Shown: positions 15,100-23,316, numbered from the stretch's first letter. The stretch is DNA of 64,000 nucleotides from Saccharopolyspora indica (GCF_027853965.1 NZ_JAQGLB010000024.1:51262-115261), one strand, 5' to 3'. Notes: generated by a model from the sequence alone, not told the origin. Made by a program: numbers and translations.

Positions 15100-16757
15100 G
15101 CTCGATCACCCAACCGACGAAATCGGAGAGCGCCGCGTACCGCAAGATCGCCACGGCGGCTGACGAGCTCGACTCGCGCTACCGGGTGGCCAAGGGCATG
15201 CGGCGGCAGCTGAACAAGGTCTTCCCCACGCACTGGTCGTTCCTGCTCGGGGAGATCTGCCTCTACACGTTCATCCTCCTGATCGTCACGGGCGTCTACC
15301 TGACCCTGTTCTTCGACCCCTCCATGGAGGAGGTCGTCTACGAGGGCGTCTACCAGAACCTGCAGGGCATCCCGATGTCCCGCGCGTTCGAGAGCACGCT
15401 GGACATCTCCTTCGAGGTGCGCGGCGGTCTGTTCGTCCGGCAGCTGCACCACTGGGCGGCGCTGATCTTCGTCGCCGCGATGATGCTGCACATGTTCCGG
15501 ATCTTCTTCACCGGTGCGTTCCGGCGCCCGCGCGAGGCGAACTGGACCATCGGCGCGCTGCTGCTGATCCTGGGCATGTTCGAGGGCTTCTTCGGCTACT
15601 CGCTGCCGGACGACGTGCTGTCCGGTACCGGTATCCGCGCCACCATGTCGGGCATCGTGCTGTCGATCCCGGTGCTCGGCACCTGGCTGCACTGGGCGCT
15701 GTTCGGCGGGGAGTTCCCCGGCACCGAGATCATCCCGCGCCTGTACGTGCTGCACATCCTGGTCATCCCGGGCATCATGCTCGGCCTGGTCGCGGCGCAC
15801 CTGGCGCTGGTCTGGTACCAGAAGCACACCCAGTTCCCGGGCGTGCGGCGCACCGAGAGCAACGTCGTCGGCGTCCGCATCATGCCGGTCTTCGCCCTCA
15901 AGGGCGGTGCGTTCTTCGCACTGGTCACCGGTGTCTGCGCGATCATGGCGGGTGTCTTCCAGATCAACGCGGTCTGGCACATCGGTCCGTACAACGCCTC
16001 GCAGGTCACGGCGGCTTCGCAGCCCGACTGGTACCTGATCTGGGCGGACGGCATCCTGCGCGTCTGGCCGGCCTGGGAGCTGTACCTGGGGCCGTACACG
16101 GTGCCGCCGGTGTTCTTCGCCGGTGCGATCGGGATGGGCATCCTGTTCACCACGCTGATCGCCTACCCGATGCTCGAGCGCAAGCTGACCAAGGACAACG
16201 CCCACCACAACCTGCTGCAGCGGCCGCGCGACGTGCCGGTCCGGACCAGCCTGGGCGTGATGGCGCTGACCTTCGTCGGGGTGCTGTTCATCTCGGGCGC
16301 CAACGACATCGTGGCGTTCCAGTTCAACATCTCGCTGAACCTGATGACCTGGTTCGGCCGGATCGGCCTGCTGGTGCTGCCGCCGATCGCCTACTACATC
16401 ACCTACCGGATCTGCCTGGGCTTGCAGCACAGCGACCGCGAGGTGCTGGAGCACGGCGTGGAGACCGGCATCATCAAGCGACTCCCGCACGGTGAGTTCA
16501 TCGAGGTCCACCAGCCGCTCGGCCCGGTGGACGACCACGGCCACCCGGAGCCGCTGCCCTACCAGGGCGCTCCGGTGCCGAAGAAGATGAACAAGCTCGG
16601 CGCCGCGGGCAGCCCGGTCGAGGGCAGCCTGCTCCGCCCGGACCCGGTGGACGAGACCACCGCTCTGGAGCGGGCGCGGCACGAGCACGCCGCGCGCGAT
16701 GCGGAGTCCGAGGAGCGCGAGCTCACGGCGGGCAAGCCCCAGCAGCCCACCGAGTGA
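15096..16757 (+). CDS. qcrB: Cytochrome b subunit of the bc1 complex
   Basis: A 553-residue cytochrome b. Predicted haem ligands are H118/H132 (LHHWAALIFVAAMMLH) and H220/H235. The C-terminal extension after the last helix is long, charged and proline-rich, as in other actinobacteria. The quinol site region reads SQPDWYLIWADG; at the position where mycobacteria have Thr-Glu (the telacebec/Q203 contact, as recalled) this protein has A317-D318. It starts in a 4-nt overlap with qcrA and ends before a strong hairpin. It forms the proton-translocating quinol oxidising core of the bc1-aa3 supercomplex. Confidence 0.96.
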   Translation: MSSITQPTKSESAAYRKIATAADELDSRYRVAKGMRRQLNKVFPTHWSFLLGEICLYTFILLIVTGVYLTLFFDPSMEEVVYEGVYQNLQGIPMSRAFESTLDISFEVRGGLFVRQLHHWAALIFVAAMMLHMFRIFFTGAFRRPREANWTIGALLLILGMFEGFFGYSLPDDVLSGTGIRATMSGIVLSIPVLGTWLHWALFGGEFPGTEIIPRLYVLHILVIPGIMLGLVAAHLALVWYQKHTQFPGVRRTESNVVGVRIMPVFALKGGAFFALVTGVCAIMAGVFQINAVWHIGPYNASQVTAASQPDWYLIWADGILRVWPAWELYLGPYTVPPVFFAGAIGMGILFTTLIAYPMLERKLTKDNAHHNLLQRPRDVPVRTSLGVMALTFVGVLFISGANDIVAFQFNISLNLMTWFGRIGLLVLPPIAYYITYRICLGLQHSDREVLEHGVETGIIKRLPHGEFIEVHQPLGPVDDHGHPEPLPYQGAPVPKKMNKLGAAGSPVEGSLLRPDPVDETTALERARHEHAARDAESEERELTAGKPQQPTE

Positions 16758-16780
16758 GGCTCTAGCCGCTGTCACCGAAC

Positions 16781-16814
16781 GAGGCCCGGTACCCCTGGCG
16801 GGGTGCCGGGCCTC
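16781..16814 (+). terminator. Terminator of the ctaE-qcrCAB operon
   Basis: 15-bp stem with one T.G wobble (GAGGCCCGGTACCCC against GGGGTGCCGGGCCTC) and a 4-nt loop, 23 nt after qcrB. Its far arm ends with TTCG. Confidence 0.75.
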
Positions 16815-16826
16815 TTCGCTGCGCGG

Positions 16827-16849
16827 GTGTCGGTGCGGGCACCTACGTT
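16827..16849 (+). promoter_or_regulatory. PafBC/RecA-NDp-type promoter before the PPOX gene
   Basis: GTGTCGGTG, 8 nt, TACGTT. The RecA-independent DNA-damage promoter described in mycobacteria is TTGTCRGTG-N8-TANNNT; only the first base differs here. The -10 ends 6 nt before the ATG, so the message is leaderless. Also seen, in weaker form, before the nuclease gene at 19001 and recA. Confidence 0.6.
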
Positions 16850-16855
16850 GGCGGC

Positions 16856-17281
16856 ATGACTTCGATCGACGATCCGGAAGTTCGCGCCTTCCTCGAAGCG
16901 GGCACCCGCACCGGCATGCTCGGCTTCACCGCCGCCGACGGGCGCCCGCTGGTGGCACCGGTGTGGTTCGTGCTGGAGGGCGGCGAGGTCGTGTTCAACA
17001 CCGGCAAGGACACCGCGAAGGGCCGGGCGATCGCCCGCGACCCGCGGGTGGTGCTCTGCGCGGACCTGCCCGAGCCGCCGTTCGCCTTCGTCCAGGTGCA
17101 GGGCGTCGCGGAGGTCTCGGAGGACCCGGCCGAGCTGGTGCGCACCGCGACCCGCATCGGCGGCCGCTACATGGGGCAGGACCGGGCGGAGGAGTTCGGC
17201 CGCCGCAACGGGGTGCCGGGCGAGCTGGTGGTGCGCATCCGCCCGACGAAGGTCATCGCGTCCCTGGACATGACCGCCTGA
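16856..17281 (+). CDS. PPOX-class (pyridoxamine-phosphate-oxidase-like) flavin/F420 protein
   Basis: A 141-residue split-barrel protein of the FMN- or F420-binding PPOX family. Typical elements are GMLGFTAADGRPLVAPVWFV, the strand EVVFNTGKDTAKGRAIARDPRV and a terminal RIRPTKVIASLDM. These small reductases use F420 or FMN; which one cannot be decided here, though actinobacterial members with the TKGRNIARDP-like loop are often F420-dependent. The ATG at 16856 is 6 nt from a -10 box that is part of a DNA-damage-type promoter, which is unexpected for this family. Confidence 0.85.
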   Translation: MTSIDDPEVRAFLEAGTRTGMLGFTAADGRPLVAPVWFVLEGGEVVFNTGKDTAKGRAIARDPRVVLCADLPEPPFAFVQVQGVAEVSEDPAELVRTATRIGGRYMGQDRAEEFGRRNGVPGELVVRIRPTKVIASLDMTA

Positions 17282-17282
17282 G

Positions 17283-19001
17283 TCAGTCGACGGCGGCGTA
17301 GGGGGTGCGGCCGTTGATGGCCTTGTCGAGCCAGGTCTGCCAGGAGCCCGCGGCGCTCGCGGGCTCGTCCCAGGGCGTCGAGCAGCGGACCAGGCGGGTG
17401 CCGCCGGTGGTCAGCCAGCGGTAGACGACGCGGGCTTCGTCGGCGCTGGTGCCGCGCAGCGGTCCGGGGCCGGGGATGACGGTTTCCGCCGATGCCTGCA
17501 GCAGGTCCACGACGGGCATCGGCGGCACGCCGCGCCGTGCGTTGCCCGCGGCGGCGAGCTTGCCGTGGCGGATCACCGACAGGTGCCAGCCGCCGCGACC
17601 GTCCGGCCGGGCCGCGACCAGTTCCGCGACCGAGGCCAGCGCGGCCAGCCGCTGGCCCCGGTCCAGCGAGCGCACCAGGCCGGCGAGCTGGTCGCGGTGC
17701 GCGGCGGCGTCCTCGAACCGCTGAGCCGCGGAGAGGCGGTCGAGCTCAGCGCGCAGGCGCTCCAGCACGACGACGCTGCGGCCGCCGATGACCTCGCGGA
17801 TGGAGATCACCTCGGGTTCGTACTCCGCAGCGCTCTGGAGACCGGCACAGGGCGCCCCGCAACGCCCCAGCTCGTACAGGGCGCACGGCCGGCCCCGCGG
17901 GTCGCGCGCCGAGATGCGTTCGGTGCACCGGCGCACCGCAGTCACCGCTTGCAGCGCCTCGGCGGCGTCGGCCGCGGTGTGGCGGGAGCGGAAGGGGCCC
18001 AGTGCGCCGGGTTTCGGGGAGCGCACGATCGACAGGCGCGGGAACGGCTCGTCGGTCAGCACCACCCACCAAGCGCGCTGCGGGTGCTTGGAGCGGCGGT
18101 TGTAGCGCGGTTGGTGCGCTGCGAGCAGCCGCAGCTCGCGGACCTCGGCTTCCAGCGGGTGCGCGCACTCGACGTGGTCGACGCGCTCGGCGATCGCCAC
18201 CATCTCCTTGACCCGGCTGCGCCGCTCGCCCGCGGTGAAGTACTGCCGGACCCGGCGCCGCAGGTCGGTCGCGGTGCCCACGTAGAGCACTTCGTCGTTG
18301 GGCCCGCGGAACAGGTAGACCCCGGGCGCGTTCGGCAGCCGGTCGGCGAGCCCGCGCTTGCCGCGCTGCTGCGGGGTGACGTCCGGCAGGTGGCTGAGCA
18401 GGTCCTCCAGCGTCCGCAGACCCAGCGCGCCGACCCGCTCCAGCAGGGAGTGCAGCACGTCGACGGTCGCGCGGGCGTCGTCCAGCGCCCGGTGCACCGG
18501 TTCGGTCCGCGCGTTGAGCACGCGGGCGAGCGTGCCGAGCTTGTAGTTGGGCGTCTCGTCCCTGCTCAGCACCCGGCGGGCCAGCCGGACGGTGTCCACG
18601 ACCTGCGGTTTCGGCCAGCTCAGGCCGAGCCGTTCGCAGTTGGCGCGCAGGAACCCGATGTCGAACGGGGCGTTGTGCGCGACCAGCACGCAGCCGCGGC
18701 AGAACTCCAGGAAGGCGGGCAGCACGGTGTCCATCCGGGGCGCGTCGACCACCATCGCCTCGGTGATGCCGGTGATCGTCACGATCGACGGCGGGATGCC
18801 CCGCTCCGGGTTGACCAGGGTGGCGAACTCGCCCAGCACCTCGCCGCCGCGGATCTTGACCGCGCCGATCTCGGTCACCGCGTCCTGCGCGCGGTCACCG
18901 CCGGTGGTCTCCAGGTCGACGACCACGAAGGTCACCTGGTGCAGCGGGACTTCCTCGCTGGTCAGGATCTCGTCGAAGGACAGCTGCGGGTGCGCGGACA
19001 T
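17283..19001 (-). CDS. DEDDh exonuclease fused to UvrC-like GIY-YIG nuclease
   Basis: A 572-residue fusion. Residues ~23-190 form a DnaQ-like DEDDh 3'-5' exonuclease (VVVDLETTG, then VAHNAPFDIGFL, then the HRALDDARATV signature). Residues ~220-310 form a GIY-YIG nuclease as in UvrC (GVYLFRGPNDEVLYVGTATDLRRRVRQYF, given in parts). A UvrC-like middle with C-rich CALYELGRCGAPC and a helical UVR-like region follow. It corresponds to mycobacterial Rv2191. It likely acts in excision repair, incising and trimming damaged strands (inference from domains). A DNA-damage-type promoter lies directly upstream and the ATG is 8 nt after its -10 box. Confidence 0.93.
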   Translation of the reverse strand: MSAHPQLSFDEILTSEEVPLHQVTFVVVDLETTGGDRAQDAVTEIGAVKIRGGEVLGEFATLVNPERGIPPSIVTITGITEAMVVDAPRMDTVLPAFLEFCRGCVLVAHNAPFDIGFLRANCERLGLSWPKPQVVDTVRLARRVLSRDETPNYKLGTLARVLNARTEPVHRALDDARATVDVLHSLLERVGALGLRTLEDLLSHLPDVTPQQRGKRGLADRLPNAPGVYLFRGPNDEVLYVGTATDLRRRVRQYFTAGERRSRVKEMVAIAERVDHVECAHPLEAEVRELRLLAAHQPRYNRRSKHPQRAWWVVLTDEPFPRLSIVRSPKPGALGPFRSRHTAADAAEALQAVTAVRRCTERISARDPRGRPCALYELGRCGAPCAGLQSAAEYEPEVISIREVIGGRSVVVLERLRAELDRLSAAQRFEDAAAHRDQLAGLVRSLDRGQRLAALASVAELVAARPDGRGGWHLSVIRHGKLAAAGNARRGVPPMPVVDLLQASAETVIPGPGPLRGTSADEARVVYRWLTTGGTRLVRCSTPWDEPASAAGSWQTWLDKAINGRTPYAAVD

Positions 19002-19009
19002 CGTCGCGC

Positions 19010-19032
19010 ACGTTACGGCCCGCTACCGACAG
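19010..19032 (-). promoter_or_regulatory. PafBC/RecA-NDp-type promoter of the DEDDh/GIY-YIG gene
   Basis: On the minus strand CTGTCGGTA, 8 nt, TAACGT, then 8 nt to the ATG. It matches TTGTCRGTG-N8-TANNNT at seven of nine -35-side bases plus the exact spacer and -10. A DNA-repair gene is the expected target of such a promoter. Confidence 0.65.
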
Positions 19033-19078
19033 CGCGGTGGATGCGGGGTTCCGGGGCCCTGGCGATTAGCCTGTGGGG

Positions 19079-20449
19079 GTGGCGCCACCGATGCCGGGGT
19101 CAGCGGACACCCCCGAACCCGATGGGTCTGCTGTGGACAGTGCACAGCAGACCTGCGGTGCGTCGTCCGTGGACTGGGACGAACTGCCCGGACCGCTGCG
19201 CGTGCGGCTCGCCGAGCTGGCCGCGGGCGCCCTGGGCGAGATGCGCCCGACGGACGTGCCCCCGCAGCTGCGCCCGGTGGTCAAGTTCGCTCCGGCCAAG
19301 CGCGCGAAGCTGGGGCAGCCGGCGCTGCTCAACGCTCTGCGCGATTCCAGCGTGTTCCGCACCGCGGTGGTGGACTGGTGCCGCAACCACCGCCCGGAAG
19401 CGCTCGGCCTCGACGATCCCGACCCGGTGGTGGTCGCCGCCGCGGCGGCGCTGCAAAGTTCCCCGATCGCACCGCACTACGCGGAGCTGATCGGCTTCCG
19501 CACCGAGCAGGGCCACCTGCGCAGCGAGCGCGACTCCGCCGTGGCGCGGGTCGAGCGGCTGACCGCCGAAGCGGACCGGCTGCGTGCCGAACTCGCCGAA
19601 GCGCGCCGCGCCGCGGAGCGCGTCGGCGAGGAGAACAGCACCGAAGCCGACCGGTTGCGCAAACGGCTGCGGGAGCAGGGCGTGCGGCTCAAGGAGGCCA
19701 AGGACGCCGCGGAGCGGGCGTGCGGCGAGCTGGAGGCCATGCGAGCGGAGCGCGAAGCGGAGATCGCGGAGATCGCCGCGGAGCGCGATCGGGAGCGAGG
19801 ACGCGCGCAGGAGGAGCGGCGGCGCGCGGAGCGCGCGAGCGCCGAGGTCGAGGTGGCGCGGCAGAGCGCCCGAGAAGCCCGGCAGGGCGACGAGGTGCGC
19901 TTGGCGCTGCTGCTGGAGACGCTCGAAGGCGCCGTGGGCGGGCTGCGGCGGGAGCTCGGCGCGAGCGGGAGCGGGCCGCGGCCCGCGGACGTCGTGCAGC
20001 GGGTGCGGGCGCATTCCGGCGCCACCGGCGGTGTTCCGGACGTGGCGGCGCTGGACCGGTTGCTGGGGCTGCCCGCCGTGCACCTCATCGTGGACGGCTA
20101 CAACGTGACCAAGACCGGGTACCCGGAGCTGCCGCTGTCCGATCAGCGCGACCGGCTGGCGCACCAGCTCGCGGCGCTGTCCGCGCGCACCGGTGCGGAG
20201 GTCACGGTCGTCTTCGACGGCGCCGACGTGCTCGCCGTGCCCGCGGCCGGTCCGCGCGGGGTGCGGGTGCTGTTCAGCGAGCCCGGCGTGCAGGCCGACG
20301 ACGTGATCCGCGATCTGGTCTCGGCCGAACCGAAGGGGCGTCAGGTCGTGGTGGCGACCTCGGACCGCGCGGTGGTCACCTCGGTGCAGCGGCGCGGTGC
20401 CTACGCGGTGCCCTCAGCTCTGCTGCTGGCCCGGCTGAACCGCGTCTGA
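19079..20449 (+). CDS. NYN-domain putative RNase with long coiled coil
   Basis: A 456-residue protein. The N-terminal third is helical; residues ~150-280 form a charged coiled coil rich in Arg, Glu and Ala; the C-terminal ~145 residues are a NYN (PIN-like) nuclease domain of the YacP kind, with the signature LIVDGYNVTKTGYP, then VVFDGAD and later VVATSDRAV. PIN/NYN domains cut RNA using metal held by such aspartates. GTG at 19079 is chosen because TAGCCT lies 6 nt before it (leaderless pattern); GTG at 19073 is the alternative. It precedes the NlpC/P60 gene. RNA target unknown. Confidence 0.87.
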   Translation: MAPPMPGSADTPEPDGSAVDSAQQTCGASSVDWDELPGPLRVRLAELAAGALGEMRPTDVPPQLRPVVKFAPAKRAKLGQPALLNALRDSSVFRTAVVDWCRNHRPEALGLDDPDPVVVAAAAALQSSPIAPHYAELIGFRTEQGHLRSERDSAVARVERLTAEADRLRAELAEARRAAERVGEENSTEADRLRKRLREQGVRLKEAKDAAERACGELEAMRAEREAEIAEIAAERDRERGRAQEERRRAERASAEVEVARQSAREARQGDEVRLALLLETLEGAVGGLRRELGASGSGPRPADVVQRVRAHSGATGGVPDVAALDRLLGLPAVHLIVDGYNVTKTGYPELPLSDQRDRLAHQLAALSARTGAEVTVVFDGADVLAVPAAGPRGVRVLFSEPGVQADDVIRDLVSAEPKGRQVVVATSDRAVVTSVQRRGAYAVPSALLLARLNRV

Positions 20450-20622
20450 CCCTTCGGCGACGGGAACGACCGCCCGGCGATCGGGTGGTGAGTGGCCGAT
20501 CTCATAACCGATCACGCTGCTGAGTCGGTCTTCGGCGTGCGCGCGGCTGACCTTCACAAATCCAGGTGAAGCAGCCGCAATGTTCGTCACCGTGAGCAAA
20601 TGGTTCTCGTCCGTTAGGGGTC

Positions 20623-20640
20623 TTGTGCGAGTATGCACAA
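20623..20640. promoter_or_regulatory. CRP-type palindrome upstream of the NlpC/P60 gene
   Basis: TTGTGCGAGTATGCACAA is a perfect inverted repeat, TGTG-N8-CACA at its core, the layout of CRP/GlxR/Cmr sites. Positions 5 and 12 are C/G rather than the usual A/T. It lies about 20 nt upstream of the best -35. Confidence 0.5.
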
Positions 20641-20657
20641 ATTTTCGCCCCCGCTTC

Positions 20658-20686
20658 TGGACGTCACGCCTCACCTTTCGTAACCT
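20658..20686 (+). promoter_or_regulatory. Promoter of the NlpC/P60 gene
   Basis: TGGACG at 20658-20663, a 17-nt spacer, and TAACCT at 20681-20686. This would start transcription near 20693, leaving a leader of about 130 nt before the gene. Confidence 0.5.
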
Positions 20687-20692
20687 ACTCGG

Positions 20693-20820
20693 GACCTCGT
20701 GGCGATCAGTTGCCCAGAACGGGTGGCCCGCGGGGCACCGCTGACACGACTTGTCGGGGAGTCGGCCAGGCCGGATACGGGGGCATCCGGCAGGTAAGCG
20801 GTGGAGAGGCAGAAGGAGCA
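20693..20820 (+). other. Structured leader of the NlpC/P60 gene
   Basis: A GC-rich non-coding leader with several potential stems (for example GCCGGATAC-GGGGGCAT-CCGGC). In actinobacteria c-di-AMP (ydaO) riboswitches often precede wall-hydrolase genes, so one was looked for, but the conserved ydaO motifs could not be placed with confidence. It is left as an unassigned leader. Confidence 0.35.
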
Positions 20821-21873
20821 GTGCGCGACGTGGCGTCGCACCGACTTAAGCGATCTCTGCGAGGAGCCCTTACCGCCACAGCGGTTGTCGCCGTCGTTGG
20901 CATGTCCTCCGGGCCGGCGCTCGCAGACCCACCACTTCCCGACAACGCCTCGGACGCGGCCAAGCAGGTCCGCGAGCTGCAGAACCAAGCGGTGCAGATC
21001 ACCGAGGACATGAAGAAGGCCGAGGACGACCACGCGGCCAAGCAGGCGGAGCTCCAGCGCGCCAACGACGAGGCGGGCCAGGCGGAGCAGGTCGCCAACC
21101 AGGCCAGGGCCGACGAGGAGCGCTTCCGCGGCCAGGTCGACCAGCTGACCCACGCCTCCTACCAGGGCGCCCGGCTGAACAAGCTGTCCGCGCTGCTGGT
21201 GAGCGAGACGCCCGAGGACTTCCTCAACCGCGCGTCCGCGCTGGACGCGCTGGCCAAGGACAACAACGACGCGGTCCAGGCGCTCGCGTCGGCGCGCCGC
21301 CAGGCGGAGACCGCCGAGCGCGCCGCGCAGGACGCCCGCAACCGGGCTCAGCAGGCCGAGGCCGACGCCGGTCGCATCTACGAGGACGTCAAGAACAAGT
21401 CCAAGGAGATGCAGGACCAGATCAAGAAGGTCCAGGAGCGCTACAACGAGCTCTCCGGCGCCGACCAGGACTCCCTGATCACCGATGGCGACACCAACAC
21501 CAGCCCGATCGCCGGTGCCGGTGCGGCGATCAAGGCGGTCAACGCGGCGCTGAGCAAGCAGGGCTCGCCGTACGTGTGGGGCGCCAAGGGCCCGTCGCAG
21601 TTCGACTGCTCCGGGCTGACCTACTGGGCCTACAAGCAGGCCGGGGTCACCCTCGGCGGCTCCACCAAGACCCAGGTCAACCAGGGTCAGTCGGTGTCGG
21701 CCGCCAACCTCAAGCCGGGCGACCTGATCTTCTACTACAGCCCGGTCAGCCACGTGTCGATCTACATCGGCAACGGCAAGGCGGTGCACGCGCCGACCAC
21801 CGGTGACGTGGTGAAGGTCGCGGACTACAAGAAGATCGGTCCGATCAACTCGATCCGCCGCGTGGCGGGCTGA
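20821..21873 (+). CDS. NlpC/P60 peptidoglycan endopeptidase (RipC-like)
   Basis: A 350-residue exported wall hydrolase. After a signal peptide ending near ALADP come two coiled-coil blocks (about 45-240, rich in Ala, Glu and Gln), as in RipA/RipC and PcsB-like regulators of FtsEX-controlled hydrolases, then an NlpC/P60 domain (about 245-350). The catalytic Cys is in FDCSGLTYWAY, the His in SHVSIYIGNGKAVHAP. It corresponds in position to mycobacterial Rv2190c. GTG at 20821 is very close to AAGGAG; GTG at 20830 has better spacing and is possible. It should split daughter-cell peptidoglycan, held inactive by the coiled coil until activated (family knowledge). Confidence 0.93.
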   Translation: MRDVASHRLKRSLRGALTATAVVAVVGMSSGPALADPPLPDNASDAAKQVRELQNQAVQITEDMKKAEDDHAAKQAELQRANDEAGQAEQVANQARADEERFRGQVDQLTHASYQGARLNKLSALLVSETPEDFLNRASALDALAKDNNDAVQALASARRQAETAERAAQDARNRAQQAEADAGRIYEDVKNKSKEMQDQIKKVQERYNELSGADQDSLITDGDTNTSPIAGAGAAIKAVNAALSKQGSPYVWGAKGPSQFDCSGLTYWAYKQAGVTLGGSTKTQVNQGQSVSAANLKPGDLIFYYSPVSHVSIYIGNGKAVHAPTTGDVVKVADYKKIGPINSIRRVAG

Positions 21874-21888
21874 ACCGACTGATCGCAC

Positions 21889-21919
21889 CAGGGCCGGCGC
21901 GCACCGCGTGCCGGCCCTG
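21889..21919 (+). terminator. Hairpin after the NlpC/P60 gene
   Basis: 10-bp arms (CAGGGCCGGC against GCCGGCCCTG) with a GC-rich loop that can pair further, 16 nt after the stop codon. Confidence 0.7.
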
Positions 21920-21977
21920 ATCGTCTTCCTGCGGGGCGAAGGATGTCCGTTATGCGCTCGGCCCTACGATGCGCTCT

Positions 21978-23228
21978 GTGCTGAGCGCTGGGAGCTTTCG
22001 CGGGTGGCTGGCGGCCGCCGCTTCCGGTGCGGTGCTGATCGGCATGACGGTGGCCGGGCTGCCCGGAACGCCCCGCAACGTCGGTCAAACCCAGGCCGCG
22101 GCGCCGGAATCGGCGCACGAATCCGCGATCGCGCAGCTGCTGGCGCAGCGCGCCGCCGCGATCCGCTCCGGCGACGCCGCGGCGTTCGCGACCACAGTGG
22201 ACCCGCTGGCGCCCGCGGAGTTCCAGCAGCGCCAGCAGGAGTGGTTCCGCAACCTGGCGGCGATCCCGCTCGCCGAGTGGTCCTACCAGGTCGACGCGAC
22301 GACTGAACCGGTGCTCAGCGGCGACAGCTGGGCGCCGGAGGTCTCGCTGCGCTACGCGCTGTCCGGTGTGGACGGCGTGCCGACGACGCGGCGGATCGAG
22401 CACTCCTTCGTGCGGCGGGGCAGTTCCTGGTACGTCGCCGACGACGCGGGCGCGCACCGGTGGCGGGGGCCGTGGGACTTCGGCCCGTGCCACGTCGCGC
22501 GCACCGCGGGCGGCCTGGTGATCGGGCACCGGCAGGAGCCGGTCGAGCGGGTGGCCCGGCAGCTGGACGCCGCGATCCGCGACGTGACCCGGGTGTGGGG
22601 TCCGGAGTGGGCCCAGCAGGTCGGCGTGCTGATCCCGGAATCGCGGGAGGAGCTGCGCTCGATGGTGGGCCCCGAGTTCTCGGCGGAGGGCGGCATCGCC
22701 GCCGTCGCGGTGGCGGACCGGGTGGACACCGCGGCGCGCCGGGTGGAGGGGCCGCGGGTGGTGCTGAACCTGCGGACCGCGGCGGAGCTGTCCGACGCCG
22801 CGCTGGCCGTGGTGCTGCGCCACGAGATCACCCACATCGCCGCGCGCCCGTACACAGTGGATGGTGCGCCGATGTGGCTGCGGGAGGGCTTCGCCGACTA
22901 CGTCGGCTACCGCGACAGCGGCATGCCGCCGCGCGACATCGCCCCGGACCTGGTCCGCGAACTGCGCACCAGCGGCCCGCCAGCGGCGTTGCCCGCCGAC
23001 GACTTCCACGACCCGGCCCGCCTGGACCTGGCCTACCAGCAGTCCTGGTCCCTGATCCGCCACCTCGTGGAGCAGTTCGGCGAGCAGCGCGTGGTGCGCC
23101 TCTACCACCGAGTCGCGGCCACCGACTCCCCCGCCGAAGCAGAAGCGGCCCTGCACGCGGAAACCGGCCTGACAACGGCCCAACTCCACACCACCTGGGC
23201 CGAATCCCTCCCCGCGACCTTCGGCTGA
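21978..23228 (+). CDS. Secreted/anchored MA-type zinc metallopeptidase
   Basis: A 416-residue exported protein. A hydrophobic N-terminal signal anchor (about 8-30) is followed by a domain resembling an NTF2-like/lipoprotein fold and then a gluzincin peptidase domain with HEITH in LRHEITHIAARP and the downstream glutamate in WLREGFADYVGY, the arrangement of peptidase MA-like proteins. GTG at 21978 lies 7 nt after TACGAT, fitting a leaderless message; ATG at 21969 overlaps that box. It stands where mycobacteria have Rv2189c and pimB between the NlpC/P60 gene and fadD15. Substrate unknown. Confidence 0.85.
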   Translation: MLSAGSFRGWLAAAASGAVLIGMTVAGLPGTPRNVGQTQAAAPESAHESAIAQLLAQRAAAIRSGDAAAFATTVDPLAPAEFQQRQQEWFRNLAAIPLAEWSYQVDATTEPVLSGDSWAPEVSLRYALSGVDGVPTTRRIEHSFVRRGSSWYVADDAGAHRWRGPWDFGPCHVARTAGGLVIGHRQEPVERVARQLDAAIRDVTRVWGPEWAQQVGVLIPESREELRSMVGPEFSAEGGIAAVAVADRVDTAARRVEGPRVVLNLRTAAELSDAALAVVLRHEITHIAARPYTVDGAPMWLREGFADYVGYRDSGMPPRDIAPDLVRELRTSGPPAALPADDFHDPARLDLAYQQSWSLIRHLVEQFGEQRVVRLYHRVAATDSPAEAEAALHAETGLTTAQLHTTWAESLPATFG

Positions 23229-23236
23229 GACGAGAC

Positions 23237-23279
23237 GAAGGGCACCTCTCACCAACACAGTCGGCGAAAGGTGCCCTTC
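23237..23279. repeat. GAAGGGCACCT palindrome, short variant
   Basis: 11-bp arms GAAGGGCACCT / AGGTGCCCTTC around a 21-nt non-conserved centre. It shares its arms with the 47-nt palindromes at 23317, 41723 and 47864. It lies 8 nt after the metallopeptidase stop. Confidence 0.75.
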
Positions 23280-23316
23280 ACACCTACCCGATCGCGCACC
23301 CCCGGGACGGGGAGTG

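Noticed and set aside
17449..17791. Several overlapping plus-strand frames within the DEDDh/GIY-YIG gene
   Set aside because: They are Ala/Arg/Pro-rich shadows of the minus-strand gene with no ribosome binding site or domain.
20693..20820. c-di-AMP (ydaO) riboswitch before the NlpC/P60 gene
   Set aside because: The conserved internal motifs could not be aligned by eye. The leader is reported as unassigned; an Rfam search would settle it.
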